A DNA stretch of 64,000 nt, from NCBI GenBank assembly GCA_002323325.1, contig DCQA01000026.1:1-64000 (forward strand), written 5' to 3'. Below the pieces are notes generated by a model. The model was given only the letters and a program-made list of their open reading frames with translations, ran no database searches and had not been told where the DNA came from. Position 1 is the first letter of the stretch. Every line of letters begins with the position of its first letter. Positions 45,424 to 55,294 of this stretch are shown in pieces. The translations under genes were made by a program, and so were the position numbers. This DNA is from Coxiellaceae bacterium UBA1530. GTDB lineage: Bacteria > Pseudomonadota > Gammaproteobacteria > Coxiellales > Coxiellaceae.

Positions 45424-46968
45424 TTAATTACAACCTAAGATCACCAATGTTTCGTGTGTTGCTTGGATACGATCAAAATAGACTTCAATGGGCAGCAAAT
45501 TAAATATGCCAGGATGACGATTATTTAATGATAAATATTCGGTTATATTATTTTCTGGTAACGTATGGCGATCAGTGTTAGCTGATTTTTTTGTTACGCG
45601 AAAGCAGATGCTCTTTGCATCACAATCAATGCTTGTCTCGATCCGTCGATGCATTTTTCTGTTGACAACCAGCGCCAATAACCAGAAGAGTAAGCTCGAA
45701 AAAACCCCAGCAGAGCTGTTGCTGGCTGCCGGAGAGAGTTTAAGAATAGTGTACTCTATGCCTATGCAGGCCTGTAAATCATGCACTGTTAAAATGCGCA
45801 TAGCACATACCCAAAAATTATTAGGATCATAATTTGATTCATAGGCTTTTTGGTCAATAAGTTCTATGATTTGACAAGTTGATTGCTCCCTAAACCAATC
45901 TTTCAAAGGAGGTGCTAGTGTGCATGTGGCGATCATGGACATAAATAATGCGTAAAAATCGATAAATTCACAGATCAGTGAGCTTGCATCTCCTCGAGTG
46001 GTTACACGTGATAAATATTTCCGGCACGACAATGGTATAGTCATTGGCTTACTAAAAATATCAGAATGATCTCTAAGGTCGATGGAATAGGTGAAATCCA
46101 CTGGCCGACAACTTAGATGACCGGAAATGTTAAGAAAGAATACAAAGTTAAGTGCTTTCGCATCATAATGGATAATGCTTCTAGTATGGAGGTCACCAAT
46201 AACCTTAAGTATGATTTCAGTCAGCGATAAGATCGCAACCTTTTCGAGGCGATTGTATAATTGCATTTCTGGAGTAGGGTATTGTTGTTTGATGGATGCA
46301 GTATACCTTAGAAGTGTATCCATAAAATTCATACCAAGATAAGGGGTGATTAGATGCGGGCAATCAATATCGGTTTTTTTCTCAAAGATAAAGGGAAGAA
46401 TATCGTTAGTGTGATTGTATTGTAGGTGAAGTGCCTGTTTGATAAACCAATAGTCTTCTTTGTCAGTATATAATAGCGATATATGGCCTAGCTTATGGAA
46501 GAAATACAATTCCTTAAGTGCATAGAGGCAATTTTCCTTCTTTTCTTCTTCATCATCATCATCATCATCTTCATCGAATCCTTCAGTGAATTTTTTAACA
46601 ACCAAGAATAATGAGTTACAGCGAGGAATATCACTAACAAACACTTGGCCATGTGTGCCGTTTCCCAAGCGTTGATGGAATCTAAATTTACCGTGCGATG
46701 TCTCTAATTGTGTTTCCTCATTGAAAAGTTTTACATAATTAAAAACTATTAAGTTTGAGTCACGAAATAACTCTGGTGATGGATTGGTCGGTTTCTGATG
46801 TGACAAATAACTCCAGTCACTGCCATCCTCAAAAATAGGTTGGCATAACGAATCGTTTTCTGCATTGCTAGTGTCATCCGACGAGCAACTGAATAATGAT
46901 TCTGTCGAGGTTGTTGTTTGGTAATCTGAGGAGTGATCTTGATCATTCTCAAAACATTGTCGTTTCAT
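45424..46968 (-). CDS. eukaryotic-like protein kinase (possible effector), with C-terminal hydrophobic segment
   Basis: A 514-residue protein with the landmarks of a protein kinase: glycine loop LGNGTHGQVFV (residues 101-111), an invariant-lysine region VVKKF (Lys125/126), a helix-C glutamate in ALKELYFF, a catalytic loop IIHYDAKALNFVFF (His267, Asp269, Lys271, Asn274; the family consensus is HRDLKxxN) and DFT (291-293) for DFG. All catalytic residues needed for phosphotransfer are present, though the arginine of HRD is tyrosine. The first 90 residues are Ser/Asp-rich and disordered; an acidic run (DEDDDDDDEEE) interrupts the N-lobe. A hydrophobic segment lies near 421-435. Resembles bacterial effector kinases; host targeting is inference. 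Confidence 0.8.
   Translation of the reverse strand: MKRQCFENDQDHSSDYQTTTSTESLFSCSSDDTSNAENDSLCQPIFEDGSDWSYLSHQKPTNPSPELFRDSNLIVFNYVKLFNEETQLETSHGKFRFHQRLGNGTHGQVFVSDIPRCNSLFLVVKKFTEGFDEDDDDDDEEEKKENCLYALKELYFFHKLGHISLLYTDKEDYWFIKQALHLQYNHTNDILPFIFEKKTDIDCPHLITPYLGMNFMDTLLRYTASIKQQYPTPEMQLYNRLEKVAILSLTEIILKVIGDLHTRSIIHYDAKALNFVFFLNISGHLSCRPVDFTYSIDLRDHSDIFSKPMTIPLSCRKYLSRVTTRGDASSLICEFIDFYALFMSMIATCTLAPPLKDWFREQSTCQIIELIDQKAYESNYDPNNFWVCAMRILTVHDLQACIGIEYTILKLSPAASNSSAGVFSSLLFWLLALVVNRKMHRRIETSIDCDAKSICFRVTKKSANTDRHTLPENNITEYLSLNNRHPGIFNLLPIEVYFDRIQATHETLVILGCN
46551..46568. repeat. six tandem CAT trinucleotides in the kinase-like gene
   Basis: Six perfect CAT repeats (GAT/ATG on the coding strand) encode part of the acidic run. 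Changes in repeat number would alter the run length without shifting the frame. Confidence 0.8.
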
Positions 46969-47239
46969 GATACGGTATGTGCATAATGAGGATGTTAAAA
47001 AAGCTAATCCTACGTCTAAAAAAGTTTTTGTGAAAACTTATTTTAGTAATTCGAAGAAAATAATCTTTATTTAAGTAAATTTATCGGATATTGGGCATGT
47101 ATGAATGACACCTCTAATACTTAGGAAGGTTTGCATCGTTTTTTAATGGAGTCATTTATCGTTACACTGGATATTATTTTTTTATTTTAAGAGTAATTTA
47201 ATGTATTAGTGATAATAATCTCAAGCCGGTCAAATTGAA

Positions 47240-47896
47240 TCACTCTTTAACGACTAAAAACCACACTTCATGTCGGCGCAGCCATGGCAAAATCCAGGGT
47301 GGATCATAGAAGGCAAAAATTGGCTCACCTGTAAGCTCAATGCCATGTTTCTGTGCGTACGCTTTTAGTAGCATTGCTTTTTGGTGTAATCGTTTGCTAT
47401 TGATTAGGCCGGTAAAGCGCAATGTGAGGTATTCAGATGATTGCTGAGTCATATGAATGATATTGTTATCGATGGGCTTAGGGATGGTGTCTTTAGAATA
47501 GTGTTTAGGCATAATAAACGCGACTTGCCATGTTTGATCTTGATCACCAGGTTTTGTCTGCATGACCGGAGCAGTCATACTTATGCGCGAGGTTTTTTTT
47601 ACTGATTTGGATTGCATGACGGGCGCTGTCATCGCTATATTACTTTCATCTGTTGATGTATGACGCCCGAAAATATAGCCTGCTAAGCGTTTAAAGCCAG
47701 TGTTAATTGCTGTAGAGCGATCATCAGCGATATTGGTGGTGGCTAGCAACATATCATCGTATTGCCTTAATTCAATCTTTCCGTCTTGTTTTAGCACTTG
47801 GTAGGTGGGTTGTGGTGTATGTCGATTTAACCACCATGGAATTAAGATCAACCCAAGTATAACAAGGGTAATAGCCAGTGTTAGTAATTTAATCAT
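47240..47896 (-). CDS. SOUL heme-binding family protein
   Basis: A 218-residue protein of the SOUL/HEBP family, which binds heme or tetrapyrroles in eukaryotes; bacterial function is unclear. An N-terminal hydrophobic anchor (LLTLAITLVILGLILIPWW) leads to the SOUL domain, seen in IELRQYDDMLLATT, FKRLAGYIFG, SNIAMTAPVM and, a second time, SRISMTAPVMQTKPG. The C-terminal FAFYDPPWILPWLRRHEVWF is also typical. The neighbouring photolyase cluster is 1.3 kb away on the plus strand. Probably periplasmic or membrane-anchored. Confidence 0.9.
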   Translation of the reverse strand: MIKLLTLAITLVILGLILIPWWLNRHTPQPTYQVLKQDGKIELRQYDDMLLATTNIADDRSTAINTGFKRLAGYIFGRHTSTDESNIAMTAPVMQSKSVKKTSRISMTAPVMQTKPGDQDQTWQVAFIMPKHYSKDTIPKPIDNNIIHMTQQSSEYLTLRFTGLINSKRLHQKAMLLKAYAQKHGIELTGEPIFAFYDPPWILPWLRRHEVWFLVVKE

Positions 47897-48088
47897 CTCT
47901 ACCTTCTATACTTAAAAAGTTTATCATTGAAGTCATTATTGATCTGTGGATTGTATTGCCATTATTTCGTCATCCAAAAGCCTTCATTAACATAACTTTA
48001 ATTACCAAAAAGTTCCAGTATTTTGTCGAAAATTACCGTTAGTTGTAGCAATATTGCTATTTGTTAATGATCAGGGAATGCAAAAAAA

Positions 48089-49015
48089 ATGCGTTTAAGG
48101 GCAACCAATAGCGATGATTTATTGTTGATTAAAGTGGCTGATTTCTTATCGGCTCAATGGACTCACTTTCCCTCTGATGTCCCACTAGTGTCAACGATGC
48201 TTGTGATGGCCCTCAAACGTTTTCCTTTCTTAGAACATGAATGTTTTGTTGACACAAAAGGCCATATTTTCCCATCGCCATCAAAACGGCATCTATTTAT
48301 CGCATTAAAATATTTGTTTCAGATTTATCTTAATGATATGGCGAATTTATTTGCCAGCCATCCGGGTGATTGTGTAAGGGCTTTTTCAATTGGCCCCGGC
48401 TTTGATATCTTAGAGGCTGTGGTATTTTTCTCTTTGGCGAGTCGTTATAACAAAACCTTTAAGTTGGCTTATTGTGAAAAGTCAGACAAGGCAAGATTTT
48501 TTTTATCGCAGCAAATTATTGGTTTTTTTCCTAACTTGGGATCATTTTTTCATATATTCAATAGCCCTTTGTCACAAGATAACTTCTTTGAATTAGGTGT
48601 TGAGGCTTTTGGTGAGCATCCTGTTGATGCTATTCTTGCTCAACATATCGAAACACGTCCGCATCAGGCCATATCAATGGGGACTACTGTGGATAGCTCT
48701 TCAAAAGAGATGTCGTTACCTCAACTGTGTATTAAGTTAGCGTTGATGTCTAACGTTCACACGCTTCTAATTCGAACGTACTCGGATGAGGAATATGATG
48801 AAACTATTGCTATCATGGCCGCTGAACTAATCAACAATGCTATCAAACCAACCCGACCTACTATTCAGCAACGACCTCATCTATACACACCATACAGTAC
48901 TAAACTTTGTTCTGATGTATTATTTCAATCGTTCTGTAAAATTGTTCGAGGAATGGATAGGCATCAGATATTAGTTAACATAGATCCAAATCATCAACAT
49001 GCTAAGTTCACTTAG
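48089..49015 (+). CDS. hypothetical protein with a SAM-methyltransferase-like fold
   Basis: A 308-residue soluble protein, no close family known to me. One segment, CVRAFSIGPGFDILEAVVFF followed by KTFKLAYCEKSD, resembles a Rossmann motif I (GxGxD-like) with an acidic residue after the second strand, as in S-adenosylmethionine methyltransferases. Other methyltransferase motifs are unclear. It begins just upstream of the photolyase operon (154 bases) but is probably a separate unit. The ribosome site AGGGAATG is slightly far from the ATG. Confidence 0.6.
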   Translation: MRLRATNSDDLLLIKVADFLSAQWTHFPSDVPLVSTMLVMALKRFPFLEHECFVDTKGHIFPSPSKRHLFIALKYLFQIYLNDMANLFASHPGDCVRAFSIGPGFDILEAVVFFSLASRYNKTFKLAYCEKSDKARFFLSQQIIGFFPNLGSFFHIFNSPLSQDNFFELGVEAFGEHPVDAILAQHIETRPHQAISMGTTVDSSSKEMSLPQLCIKLALMSNVHTLLIRTYSDEEYDETIAIMAAELINNAIKPTRPTIQQRPHLYTPYSTKLCSDVLFQSFCKIVRGMDRHQILVNIDPNHQHAKFT

Positions 49016-49169
49016 CCGATAGGATAGACTTTTTTCTTCGTCAACAGCATTGAATTTTTCTGTATGGTTCGTATTATCAGCCACTTATAGAAGTTACTAT
49101 TTTTATCAATCAATTATTGTATACTCCCCACGTGCTACATGATCTGATCACCAGGTGGAGTGTGTTGCA

Positions 49170-50675
49170 ATGCAAATTGTTTGGTTTAAACGTGACCTCA
49201 GGGTCAATGATCATCAGGCCTTAGCTCAAGCCGCCAAGCATGGGCCTTTTATCGCCTTGTATATCTTAGAGCCTGACCTATGGCATCAACCGGATCTTAG
49301 TCGTCGTCAATATGATTTTCTGTGTGAATCTTTGCATGATCTTAAAGCTCAATTGTTGCAAGTGCATTGTCCTCTGATCATTCGTGTTGGGTATGCTGTT
49401 GATGTTTTGCAGAGTTTAATTGCAGAGTTTGATGTTTCAGCTGTTTTGTCGCACCAAGAAACTTGGAACGGCTGGACATACCGTCGTGATATCGCAGTCA
49501 AACGTCTTTTGAACCAGCTGAATGTCACTTGGCACGAGTATAAACAGTTCGGTGTGATTCGTGGCTTAAATGATCGTGATGGCTGGGCTCGTCGTTGGTA
49601 TCATTGGGTAAACCAATCGATGGAATCATGCCAAGATACCCCGCAGCCAATGAGTATTCCAGGTGATGAGCTGCCTAGCCCTGAAGTCCTAGGTCTAGGT
49701 CAAGATGATTGCCCATATCGTCAAGTTGGTGGTAGAGAGCAGGGCTTATCGTATTTAACCTCGTTTTTTCAAGAGCGTGGGCTACATTACACCAAGTCGA
49801 TGTCTTCTCCGGTTACAGCTTTTGAGGCATGCTCACGGCTGTCACCCTATATTGCTTTTGGTTGCTTGTCGATTCGTGAAATTTATCAGTGGCATCAAAA
49901 ACAACTTGATCTCATAGAGCATTGTCCACCACAAGAGCAGCGGCTTTGGCGAAGTGCGCATCGCTCATTTTCAGGTCGTTTGCGTTGGCATTGTCACTTT
50001 ATTCAGAAACTAGAGGATCAACCTAGTATTGAGTTTGAGAATCTACATCCTGCTTACGATTCCGTGCGTACCGAAGCGTTTAATGAAGAGTTTTTCTTGG
50101 CGTGGCAGGATGGTAAAACAGGTTTTCCAATGATAGACGCGTGCATGCGAGCACTTCGCGCGTGCGGTTGGATTAATTTTCGGATGCGCGCGATGTTGAT
50201 GAGTTTTGCGAGCTATCACCTATGGTTAGATTGGCGTCGTACCGCCCCTTTTCTTGCACAGCAATTCACTGACTATGAGCCTGGTATTCATTACTCTCAA
50301 GTACAAATGCAATCAGGCACTACTGGTATTAATGCCATACGCGCATACAATCCTATCAAACAAGGCTTAGATCATGATCCCGATGCCCGTTTTATTGCCA
50401 GGTGGCTGCCAGAGCTAGCCTCGCTTCCTCAAAAAGATCGCCACCAACCATGGGCATTGCACGTACCTGATGTTGATTATCCACTGCCTATTGTCGATGA
50501 AAAAATTGCTCGCACTCAGGCAACTCGCCTGCTATATGCGATTCGACAAGGGAGCCAACATCGTGCATTATCTCAAGCAATTGTGAAGAAACACGCCAGT
50601 CGGCGTCCGGCTCATGATCGCCGAAGGCGCAAGAAGCCACCTGCCGACGATATGCAACAGGAGTTACCCTTGTGA
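49170..50675 (+). CDS. cryptochrome/photolyase family flavoprotein (subclass unclear)
   Basis: A 501-residue FAD protein of the photolyase/cryptochrome family. The N-terminal antenna domain (QIVWFKRDLRVNDHQALAQA) and C-terminal FAD domain (SRLSPYIAFGCLSIREIYQW, DGKTGFPMIDACMRALRACG) are clear. In place of the typical AGxGTDAAPYFRIFNP active-site loop it has MQSGTTGINAIRAYNPIKQG, so it belongs to a separate subgroup and its repair specificity is uncertain. The C-terminus has a very basic tail (KKHASRRPAHDRRRRKK). I take the ATG at 49170, nine bases after AGGTGGAG. The stop overlaps the next gene by GTGA. Confidence 0.87.
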   Translation: MQIVWFKRDLRVNDHQALAQAAKHGPFIALYILEPDLWHQPDLSRRQYDFLCESLHDLKAQLLQVHCPLIIRVGYAVDVLQSLIAEFDVSAVLSHQETWNGWTYRRDIAVKRLLNQLNVTWHEYKQFGVIRGLNDRDGWARRWYHWVNQSMESCQDTPQPMSIPGDELPSPEVLGLGQDDCPYRQVGGREQGLSYLTSFFQERGLHYTKSMSSPVTAFEACSRLSPYIAFGCLSIREIYQWHQKQLDLIEHCPPQEQRLWRSAHRSFSGRLRWHCHFIQKLEDQPSIEFENLHPAYDSVRTEAFNEEFFLAWQDGKTGFPMIDACMRALRACGWINFRMRAMLMSFASYHLWLDWRRTAPFLAQQFTDYEPGIHYSQVQMQSGTTGINAIRAYNPIKQGLDHDPDARFIARWLPELASLPQKDRHQPWALHVPDVDYPLPIVDEKIARTQATRLLYAIRQGSQHRALSQAIVKKHASRRPAHDRRRRKKPPADDMQQELPL

Positions 50676-52090
50676 GTCAAATACAAGTTATCCATTGGTT
50701 TAGGCAGGATCTACGACTGGTTGATAATCCCGCTCTAGATGCAGCAGCAAGGGCCGGCACGGTCTTGCCGATATTTATCCTCGATACCAAGAATTCAGGT
50801 GATCACGCCATGGGTGCTGCCAGTCGTGTTTGGTGTCATCACGCTTTACAGTCACTGTCTGAGTCACTACAGGATCGCCTAGCGATTTATCAGGGTGATC
50901 CAATGGCAATCTTGCAGCAACTCTGTCAGCAGCATGATATTCAAGCAGTGTTTTGGAATCGTTGCTATGAGCCTTGGCGTATTCAGCGTGATCAGGTCAT
51001 TAAGTCAGAGCTCAAGGCACAAGAGATCTCAGTCAACACGTATAATGGATCTTTACTCTGGGAACCGTGGCAGGTAAAAAAACAAGACGGTACCCATTAT
51101 AAAGTCTTTACACCCTATTACCGTAAAGGTTGCCTTGTGGCTGAGCCACCACGTTTTCCATTGGGTAGCCCTGAATCACTCATAACATTGACCAAGCCAA
51201 AAGATAGCTTAACGATTGATGCTCTACGACTCTGTCCCCAGCACGATTGGCACGTTGACTTGATCAAATCGTGGGAGATCAGTGAGCAGGGTGGGCAGAA
51301 TCGATTGTCTGCTTTTGTTCGTGATCACATTAATGATTATAAGCAAGGCCGTGACATTCCCTCGCTTCAGTCGACTTCGAGATTATCACCGTATTTACAT
51401 CATGGGTTAATATCACCCAATCAAGCTTGGTATGCTGCTCGTCAATCAGGCGACTCATCTTCTGTGGATGTTTTCTGCAGTGAGTTGGGTTGGCGAGAAT
51501 TTTCTTATTCTCAGTTGTATTATAATCCAACGATTGCTACGGAGAACTTGCAAACTAAGTTTGACCAGTTTCCATGGCTCGATGACAAAGCGGTGTTACG
51601 TGCTTGGCAGCAGGGTCAAACGGGAATACCGATGGTGGACGCTGGTATGCGTGAACTCTACCAAACTGGTTACATGCATAATCGTGTTCGCATGATTGTT
51701 GGGTCTTTCCTAGTAAAAAACTGCTTGTTGCATTGGCATCACGGTGAGCGTTGGTTTTGGGATTGTTTATTTGATGCTGACTATGCTAGTAACAGCGCGA
51801 GCTGGCAGTGGATAGCGGGTTGTGGTGCTGATGCAGCACCTTTTTTTCGTATTTTTAACCCCGTGACCCAGGGTCAAAAGTTCGATCCAGAGGGTACTTA
51901 TATCAAACAGTACTGTCCTGAGCTCATCAATATGCCGATTAAACAATTACACGCGCCTTGGGAAGCAAAGCCTGAGATTTTGCAACAGGCAGGGATAGAG
52001 CTAGGTGTTGATTACCCACTGCCAGTGGTTGATCTAAAAATTTCAAGGCAGCGTGCACTGGATGCTTTTAAATCGTTAAAAAAGGAATGA
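50672..52090 (+). CDS. phrB: deoxyribodipyrimidine photolyase (class I CPD)
   Basis: Light-dependent enzyme that splits cyclobutane pyrimidine dimers. 472 residues. Antenna domain: VIHWFRQDLRLVDNPALDAA. FAD domain: STSRLSPYLHHGLISPNQAW, SELGWREFSYSQLYY, AWQQGQTGIPMVDAGMREL, and the active-site loop GCGADAAPFFRIFNPVTQGQ. These match the CPD class I group. Starts with GTG inside the stop of the preceding gene (four-base overlap), so both are translated together. One base separates it from the next gene. Gene symbol by strong similarity of motifs. Confidence 0.93.
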   Translation: MSQIQVIHWFRQDLRLVDNPALDAAARAGTVLPIFILDTKNSGDHAMGAASRVWCHHALQSLSESLQDRLAIYQGDPMAILQQLCQQHDIQAVFWNRCYEPWRIQRDQVIKSELKAQEISVNTYNGSLLWEPWQVKKQDGTHYKVFTPYYRKGCLVAEPPRFPLGSPESLITLTKPKDSLTIDALRLCPQHDWHVDLIKSWEISEQGGQNRLSAFVRDHINDYKQGRDIPSLQSTSRLSPYLHHGLISPNQAWYAARQSGDSSSVDVFCSELGWREFSYSQLYYNPTIATENLQTKFDQFPWLDDKAVLRAWQQGQTGIPMVDAGMRELYQTGYMHNRVRMIVGSFLVKNCLLHWHHGERWFWDCLFDADYASNSASWQWIAGCGADAAPFFRIFNPVTQGQKFDPEGTYIKQYCPELINMPIKQLHAPWEAKPEILQQAGIELGVDYPLPVVDLKISRQRALDAFKSLKKE

Positions 52091-52091
52091 T

Positions 52092-53612
52092 ATGAGTGTT
52101 TGTCGTTTGATTTTACCTGATCAGTTATCCCTAACAATCAGTAGTCTGCAACGAATCAGTGATAATGATCACGTGTTAATGATTGAGTCGTATGATTATT
52201 TTACTCACGTTAAGCATCATAAGAAAAAAATTGTTTTCTTATTAAGTGCAATGCGTCATTTTGCTGATCAACTCAGACAAAAAGGATTCAATGTCACCTA
52301 CATTCCACTTGAGGATGTCACTCGAAAGGACAGTCTTAAAAAACTACTCGTGGGTTTTATTAAGCAGCATGCCATCAAGCATTGCATGGTGACACAGCCG
52401 AGTGAATACCATTGGCAGCAAGAGGTTCAGTCATGCGATGAGCAGGCCGGCTGTCATGTAGAATTGCTGGATGATCATCGTTTTTTATGCACTAATGAGC
52501 AATTTTCAGCGTTTGCAGCAGGCAAAAAACAGCTGCGCATGGAGCTCTTTTATCGTCAGATGCGTCAACAACACCAGGTGCTCATGGATGGTGATAAGCC
52601 AATTGGTGGGCAGTGGAACTATGATCAAGAGAATCGAAAGCCGCCAAAATCAGGTCTTGATATCCCGGATACTTATCATACGACTATAGACAAGCAAACG
52701 CAGGCGATCATTGAGTTGGTTGAGGAGAACTTTTCCGATCACTTTGGTGATAGCTTGCCATTCCATTTTGCAGTCACGCGTCGTCAAGCACTGGTCGCTC
52801 TAAAGCAATTTATACAGGCTCGATTGGCTTTATTTGGAGATTATCAAGATGCGATGTTGCAGGGTGAGCCCTGGATGTTTCATAGTCATATCAGTTTCTA
52901 CTTAAATTGTGGACTATTATTACCTCTCGAATGCATTCAGCAGGCTGAAAATGCCTATCATGATGGCTTGGCGCCACTGAATGCCGTAGAGGGTTTCATT
53001 CGCCAGATTCTAGGTTGGCGTGAGTACGTACGTGGAATCTATTGGCTTAAGATGCCTGAATATGTCACACAAAACTTTTTCGAAGCAAAACGCGCCTTGC
53101 CGGACTTCTATTGGACCGGGAAGACGGCTATGAACTGTTTAAAGCAATGTATTAACGAAACTCAGCAGAACGCGTATGCGCATCATATACAACGTTTAAT
53201 GATATTAGGTAACTTTGCATTAATTGCAGGTATTGCTCCTGATGAGGTGAATGAGTGGTTTCATGTGGTCTATGCAGATGCCTATCAGTGGGTTGAGTTG
53301 CCGAATGTGAGTGGGATGATTTTGTTTGCTGATGGCGGGTATTTAGCGAGTAAACCTTATGCGGCTGGTGGTAATTATGTCAATAAGATGTCAAATTACT
53401 GTAAGCAATGCCGTTATAAAGTATCGGTTAAAAACGGCGAGAACGCGTGCCCGTTTAATTATCTTTACTGGGATTTTTTGGCAAGGAATCACGATAAATT
53501 ATCGAATAATCATCGTTTGGGTATGGTCTATCGTATTTATCAACGCATGGACCCTGAAAAGCAACAGAGCATTGCGCAAGACGCTAAGCGATTTTTACAG
53601 TCACTGGACTAA
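52092..53612 (+). CDS. FeS-cluster bacterial (6-4) photolyase (FeS-BCP/CryPro type)
   Basis: A 506-residue member of the iron-sulfur photolyases, which repair (6-4) photoproducts and carry a 4Fe-4S cluster and a ribityllumazine antenna. The four cluster cysteines are Cys349 (TAMNCLKQ), Cys437 and Cys440 (NYCKQC) and Cys453 (NACPF), the same spacing as I recall for Agrobacterium PhrB (350, 438, 441, 454). The N-terminus ([16 protein letters not shown]) and [25 protein letters not shown] and YAHHIQRLM blocks are diagnostic. Starts one base after phrB, which places all three photolyases in one operon. Confidence 0.93.
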   Translation: MSVCRLILPDQLSLTISSLQRISDNDHVLMIESYDYFTHVKHHKKKIVFLLSAMRHFADQLRQKGFNVTYIPLEDVTRKDSLKKLLVGFIKQHAIKHCMVTQPSEYHWQQEVQSCDEQAGCHVELLDDHRFLCTNEQFSAFAAGKKQLRMELFYRQMRQQHQVLMDGDKPIGGQWNYDQENRKPPKSGLDIPDTYHTTIDKQTQAIIELVEENFSDHFGDSLPFHFAVTRRQALVALKQFIQARLALFGDYQDAMLQGEPWMFHSHISFYLNCGLLLPLECIQQAENAYHDGLAPLNAVEGFIRQILGWREYVRGIYWLKMPEYVTQNFFEAKRALPDFYWTGKTAMNCLKQCINETQQNAYAHHIQRLMILGNFALIAGIAPDEVNEWFHVVYADAYQWVELPNVSGMILFADGGYLASKPYAAGGNYVNKMSNYCKQCRYKVSVKNGENACPFNYLYWDFLARNHDKLSNNHRLGMVYRIYQRMDPEKQQSIAQDAKRFLQSLD

Positions 53613-53638
53613 TTTCACTATACTTGAAGAGCTTTTTT

Positions 53639-53776
53639 ATGGCCCATAAGAAACCCCATCTTCCTCAAAAAGAGTGCCCTGTCTGCAAAAAACCTTTCTC
53701 ATGGCGAAAAAAGTGGGAAAAAGTGTGGGAGAGGGTGGTGTATTGCTCTGAACGCTGTCGTCGTCAAAAAAAATAA
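53639..53776 (+). CDS. DUF2256 family small zinc-ribbon-like protein (45 aa)
   Basis: A 45-residue basic protein. Its sequence [19 protein letters not shown], then [13 protein letters not shown], has four cysteines in two pairs, matching the DUF2256 family. DUF2256 genes are often found next to photolyase genes. The ATG follows a GAAGAGC-like weak ribosome site and lies 26 bases after the FeS photolyase, so it is probably the last gene of the operon. Likely binds zinc; function unknown. Confidence 0.88.
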   Translation: MAHKKPHLPQKECPVCKKPFSWRKKWEKVWERVVYCSERCRRQKK

Positions 53777-54043
53777 TTCCATTTAGATATCACCAAAAGC
53801 TTTTTACACTCTTTTCTATCAGTCAGTGATCTGAGGATATATCGTTTAGGTTGAAATAATACAGAGGTTAGTTATTAAAACTTAAGAAAACCCAAATCAA
53901 CCACTAAGAAAACGTTAATAAAAACATAGCACTTTTAAAAAAAATTATGAAAAAATTAGAAATTTAATATTTTTTTAATAATATGTGTGTAATGTTTCTG
54001 AGTTATTAATCGAATGGATGCATAACAAACAAGAGAGCAAAAA

Positions 54044-54427
54044 ATGAATCGAATATTTAGTTCAGATCCACCTAGCGTGCAAGGCTTATGCGACACAATG
54101 ATGAGACAGCCAAGTTATCAATTTAGGTTCGATCGTAACCTTGAAAGTGTAGAAAAATATATTCAACTTATAGCGAAACACAATATCGTTATTAGTGATA
54201 ACGATTTTATACAGCTGTCAGCTGCCATAAAGGCATATGTCAACCCTACACTCCAAGAGACTTGTTTTACAATAAAGAGGGCAGAACACTTAGCTAAAAT
54301 GCTTTGTCCACTGAATATATCTATAACAGTGAAATGCGTCGAATCAGAGAAATACGACGGCCTTATGGACGATCTTACCATTGATGTTACTCGGAATAGA
54401 GCTGCTACATCATCACCTACTCCTTAA
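54044..54427 (+). CDS. hypothetical protein (127 aa)
   Basis: A soluble, mostly helical protein of average composition, with no signal peptide or membrane segment. No family recognised. The start is preceded by AAGAGAGC. A long AT-rich leader (267 bases) lies between it and the DUF2256 gene, so it is a separate unit. A gene-poor stretch follows. Confidence 0.6.
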   Translation: MNRIFSSDPPSVQGLCDTMMRQPSYQFRFDRNLESVEKYIQLIAKHNIVISDNDFIQLSAAIKAYVNPTLQETCFTIKRAEHLAKMLCPLNISITVKCVESEKYDGLMDDLTIDVTRNRAATSSPTP

Positions 54428-55294
54428 GTTAAATGGTGCTCTATCTTTTTATGTGAGTTTCTATGATGATGTGGTTAGGTTTAAGTGTCTTGCTATATTG
54501 TGGTTGATGTGATGATTACGTTGAGATAACTTTCCAAATACCATCACGGTGGCTATCAGTAGATACATTCTTAATGTGAGAATGTACAAACATATTATCT
54601 AAGCTATAATGAAGTCAGAGTTAGTGGATCACCCACGTCTTGCTTTTCAGTGGGTTTTTGAATATATCTTTGCAGTGCCTGCGGGCATCCAGGTATTGGC
54701 TCGGTCGTTATAACTCGGTCGCCATCATTTGATCAAATGTACTGCCCACTAACTCCCTTCTTAATCTTTTTTGCTCATCACTTTCGAGATCATGTATTTT
54801 ATTGAGCTTTGTGGGTTATTTGCCGTCTGAATCGTATGGCTTTAAATAGCGTTAATCACATTCGCAAGTTTGTCTATTGGCATTGAAAAGAGAGTTTTTC
54901 ACTTGCTCTATTTTCTCCTTATATCTGGTATTCTATCTAAATACTATGGGCAATACTCTTTGTGTTGTTTCACTATCTCGGTTCTTGTGTGGTACCGGCC
55001 TGTCAAGCAATACATTTATGCCAATTCATACACAAAGTGGCTCATATTATTTTGTACGTAAAGGCAATAAGAAATTGCATATCGGTTGCTCTGGATCTTT
55101 TTAGACTTTTTGTTTATCCTCACGAACTCACACATCATGAGCTGCATGATAATGCACTGGTTGTCGCGTACCGATCTGATGCAGCATCGCGAGTGGCCAT
55201 ACAAGGTCCAATGCTTGAAATCGGTTTTTTGATGTGTCATCACAATGCTTACAGGTATATTGTACAATATTAAATCAATCATAGATGTTAGACC
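54428..55294. other. 867-base gene-poor stretch with remnants and small hairpins
   Basis: No intact gene. It contains an inverted repeat at 54564-54586 (TACATTCT / AGAATGTA), a hairpin with T-run near 54631-54658 (CCCAC ... GTGGG, then five T) that could end a plus-strand transcript, and minus-strand protein-like fragments (54708-54883). Overlapping open frames on the plus strand around 54870-55273 lack ribosome sites and have no family; I do not accept them. Confidence 0.5.
54708..54883 (-). pseudogene. possible remnant of an unknown gene
   Basis: Reading the minus strand, a short frame (MPIDKLANVINAI) stops, a second frame continues (LKPYDSDGK), meets one in-frame TAA, and goes on as a clearly protein-like charged stretch (IHDLESDEQKRLRRELVG) ending in TFDQMMATEL and TAA. 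This reads like the C-terminus of a helical protein with one frameshift and one nonsense change. Family unknown. Confidence 0.35.

Noticed and set aside
54870..55273. Overlapping plus- and minus-strand open frames of 63-103 codons
   Set aside because: No ribosome sites, mutually overlapping, no family resemblance; probably non-coding or remnants.
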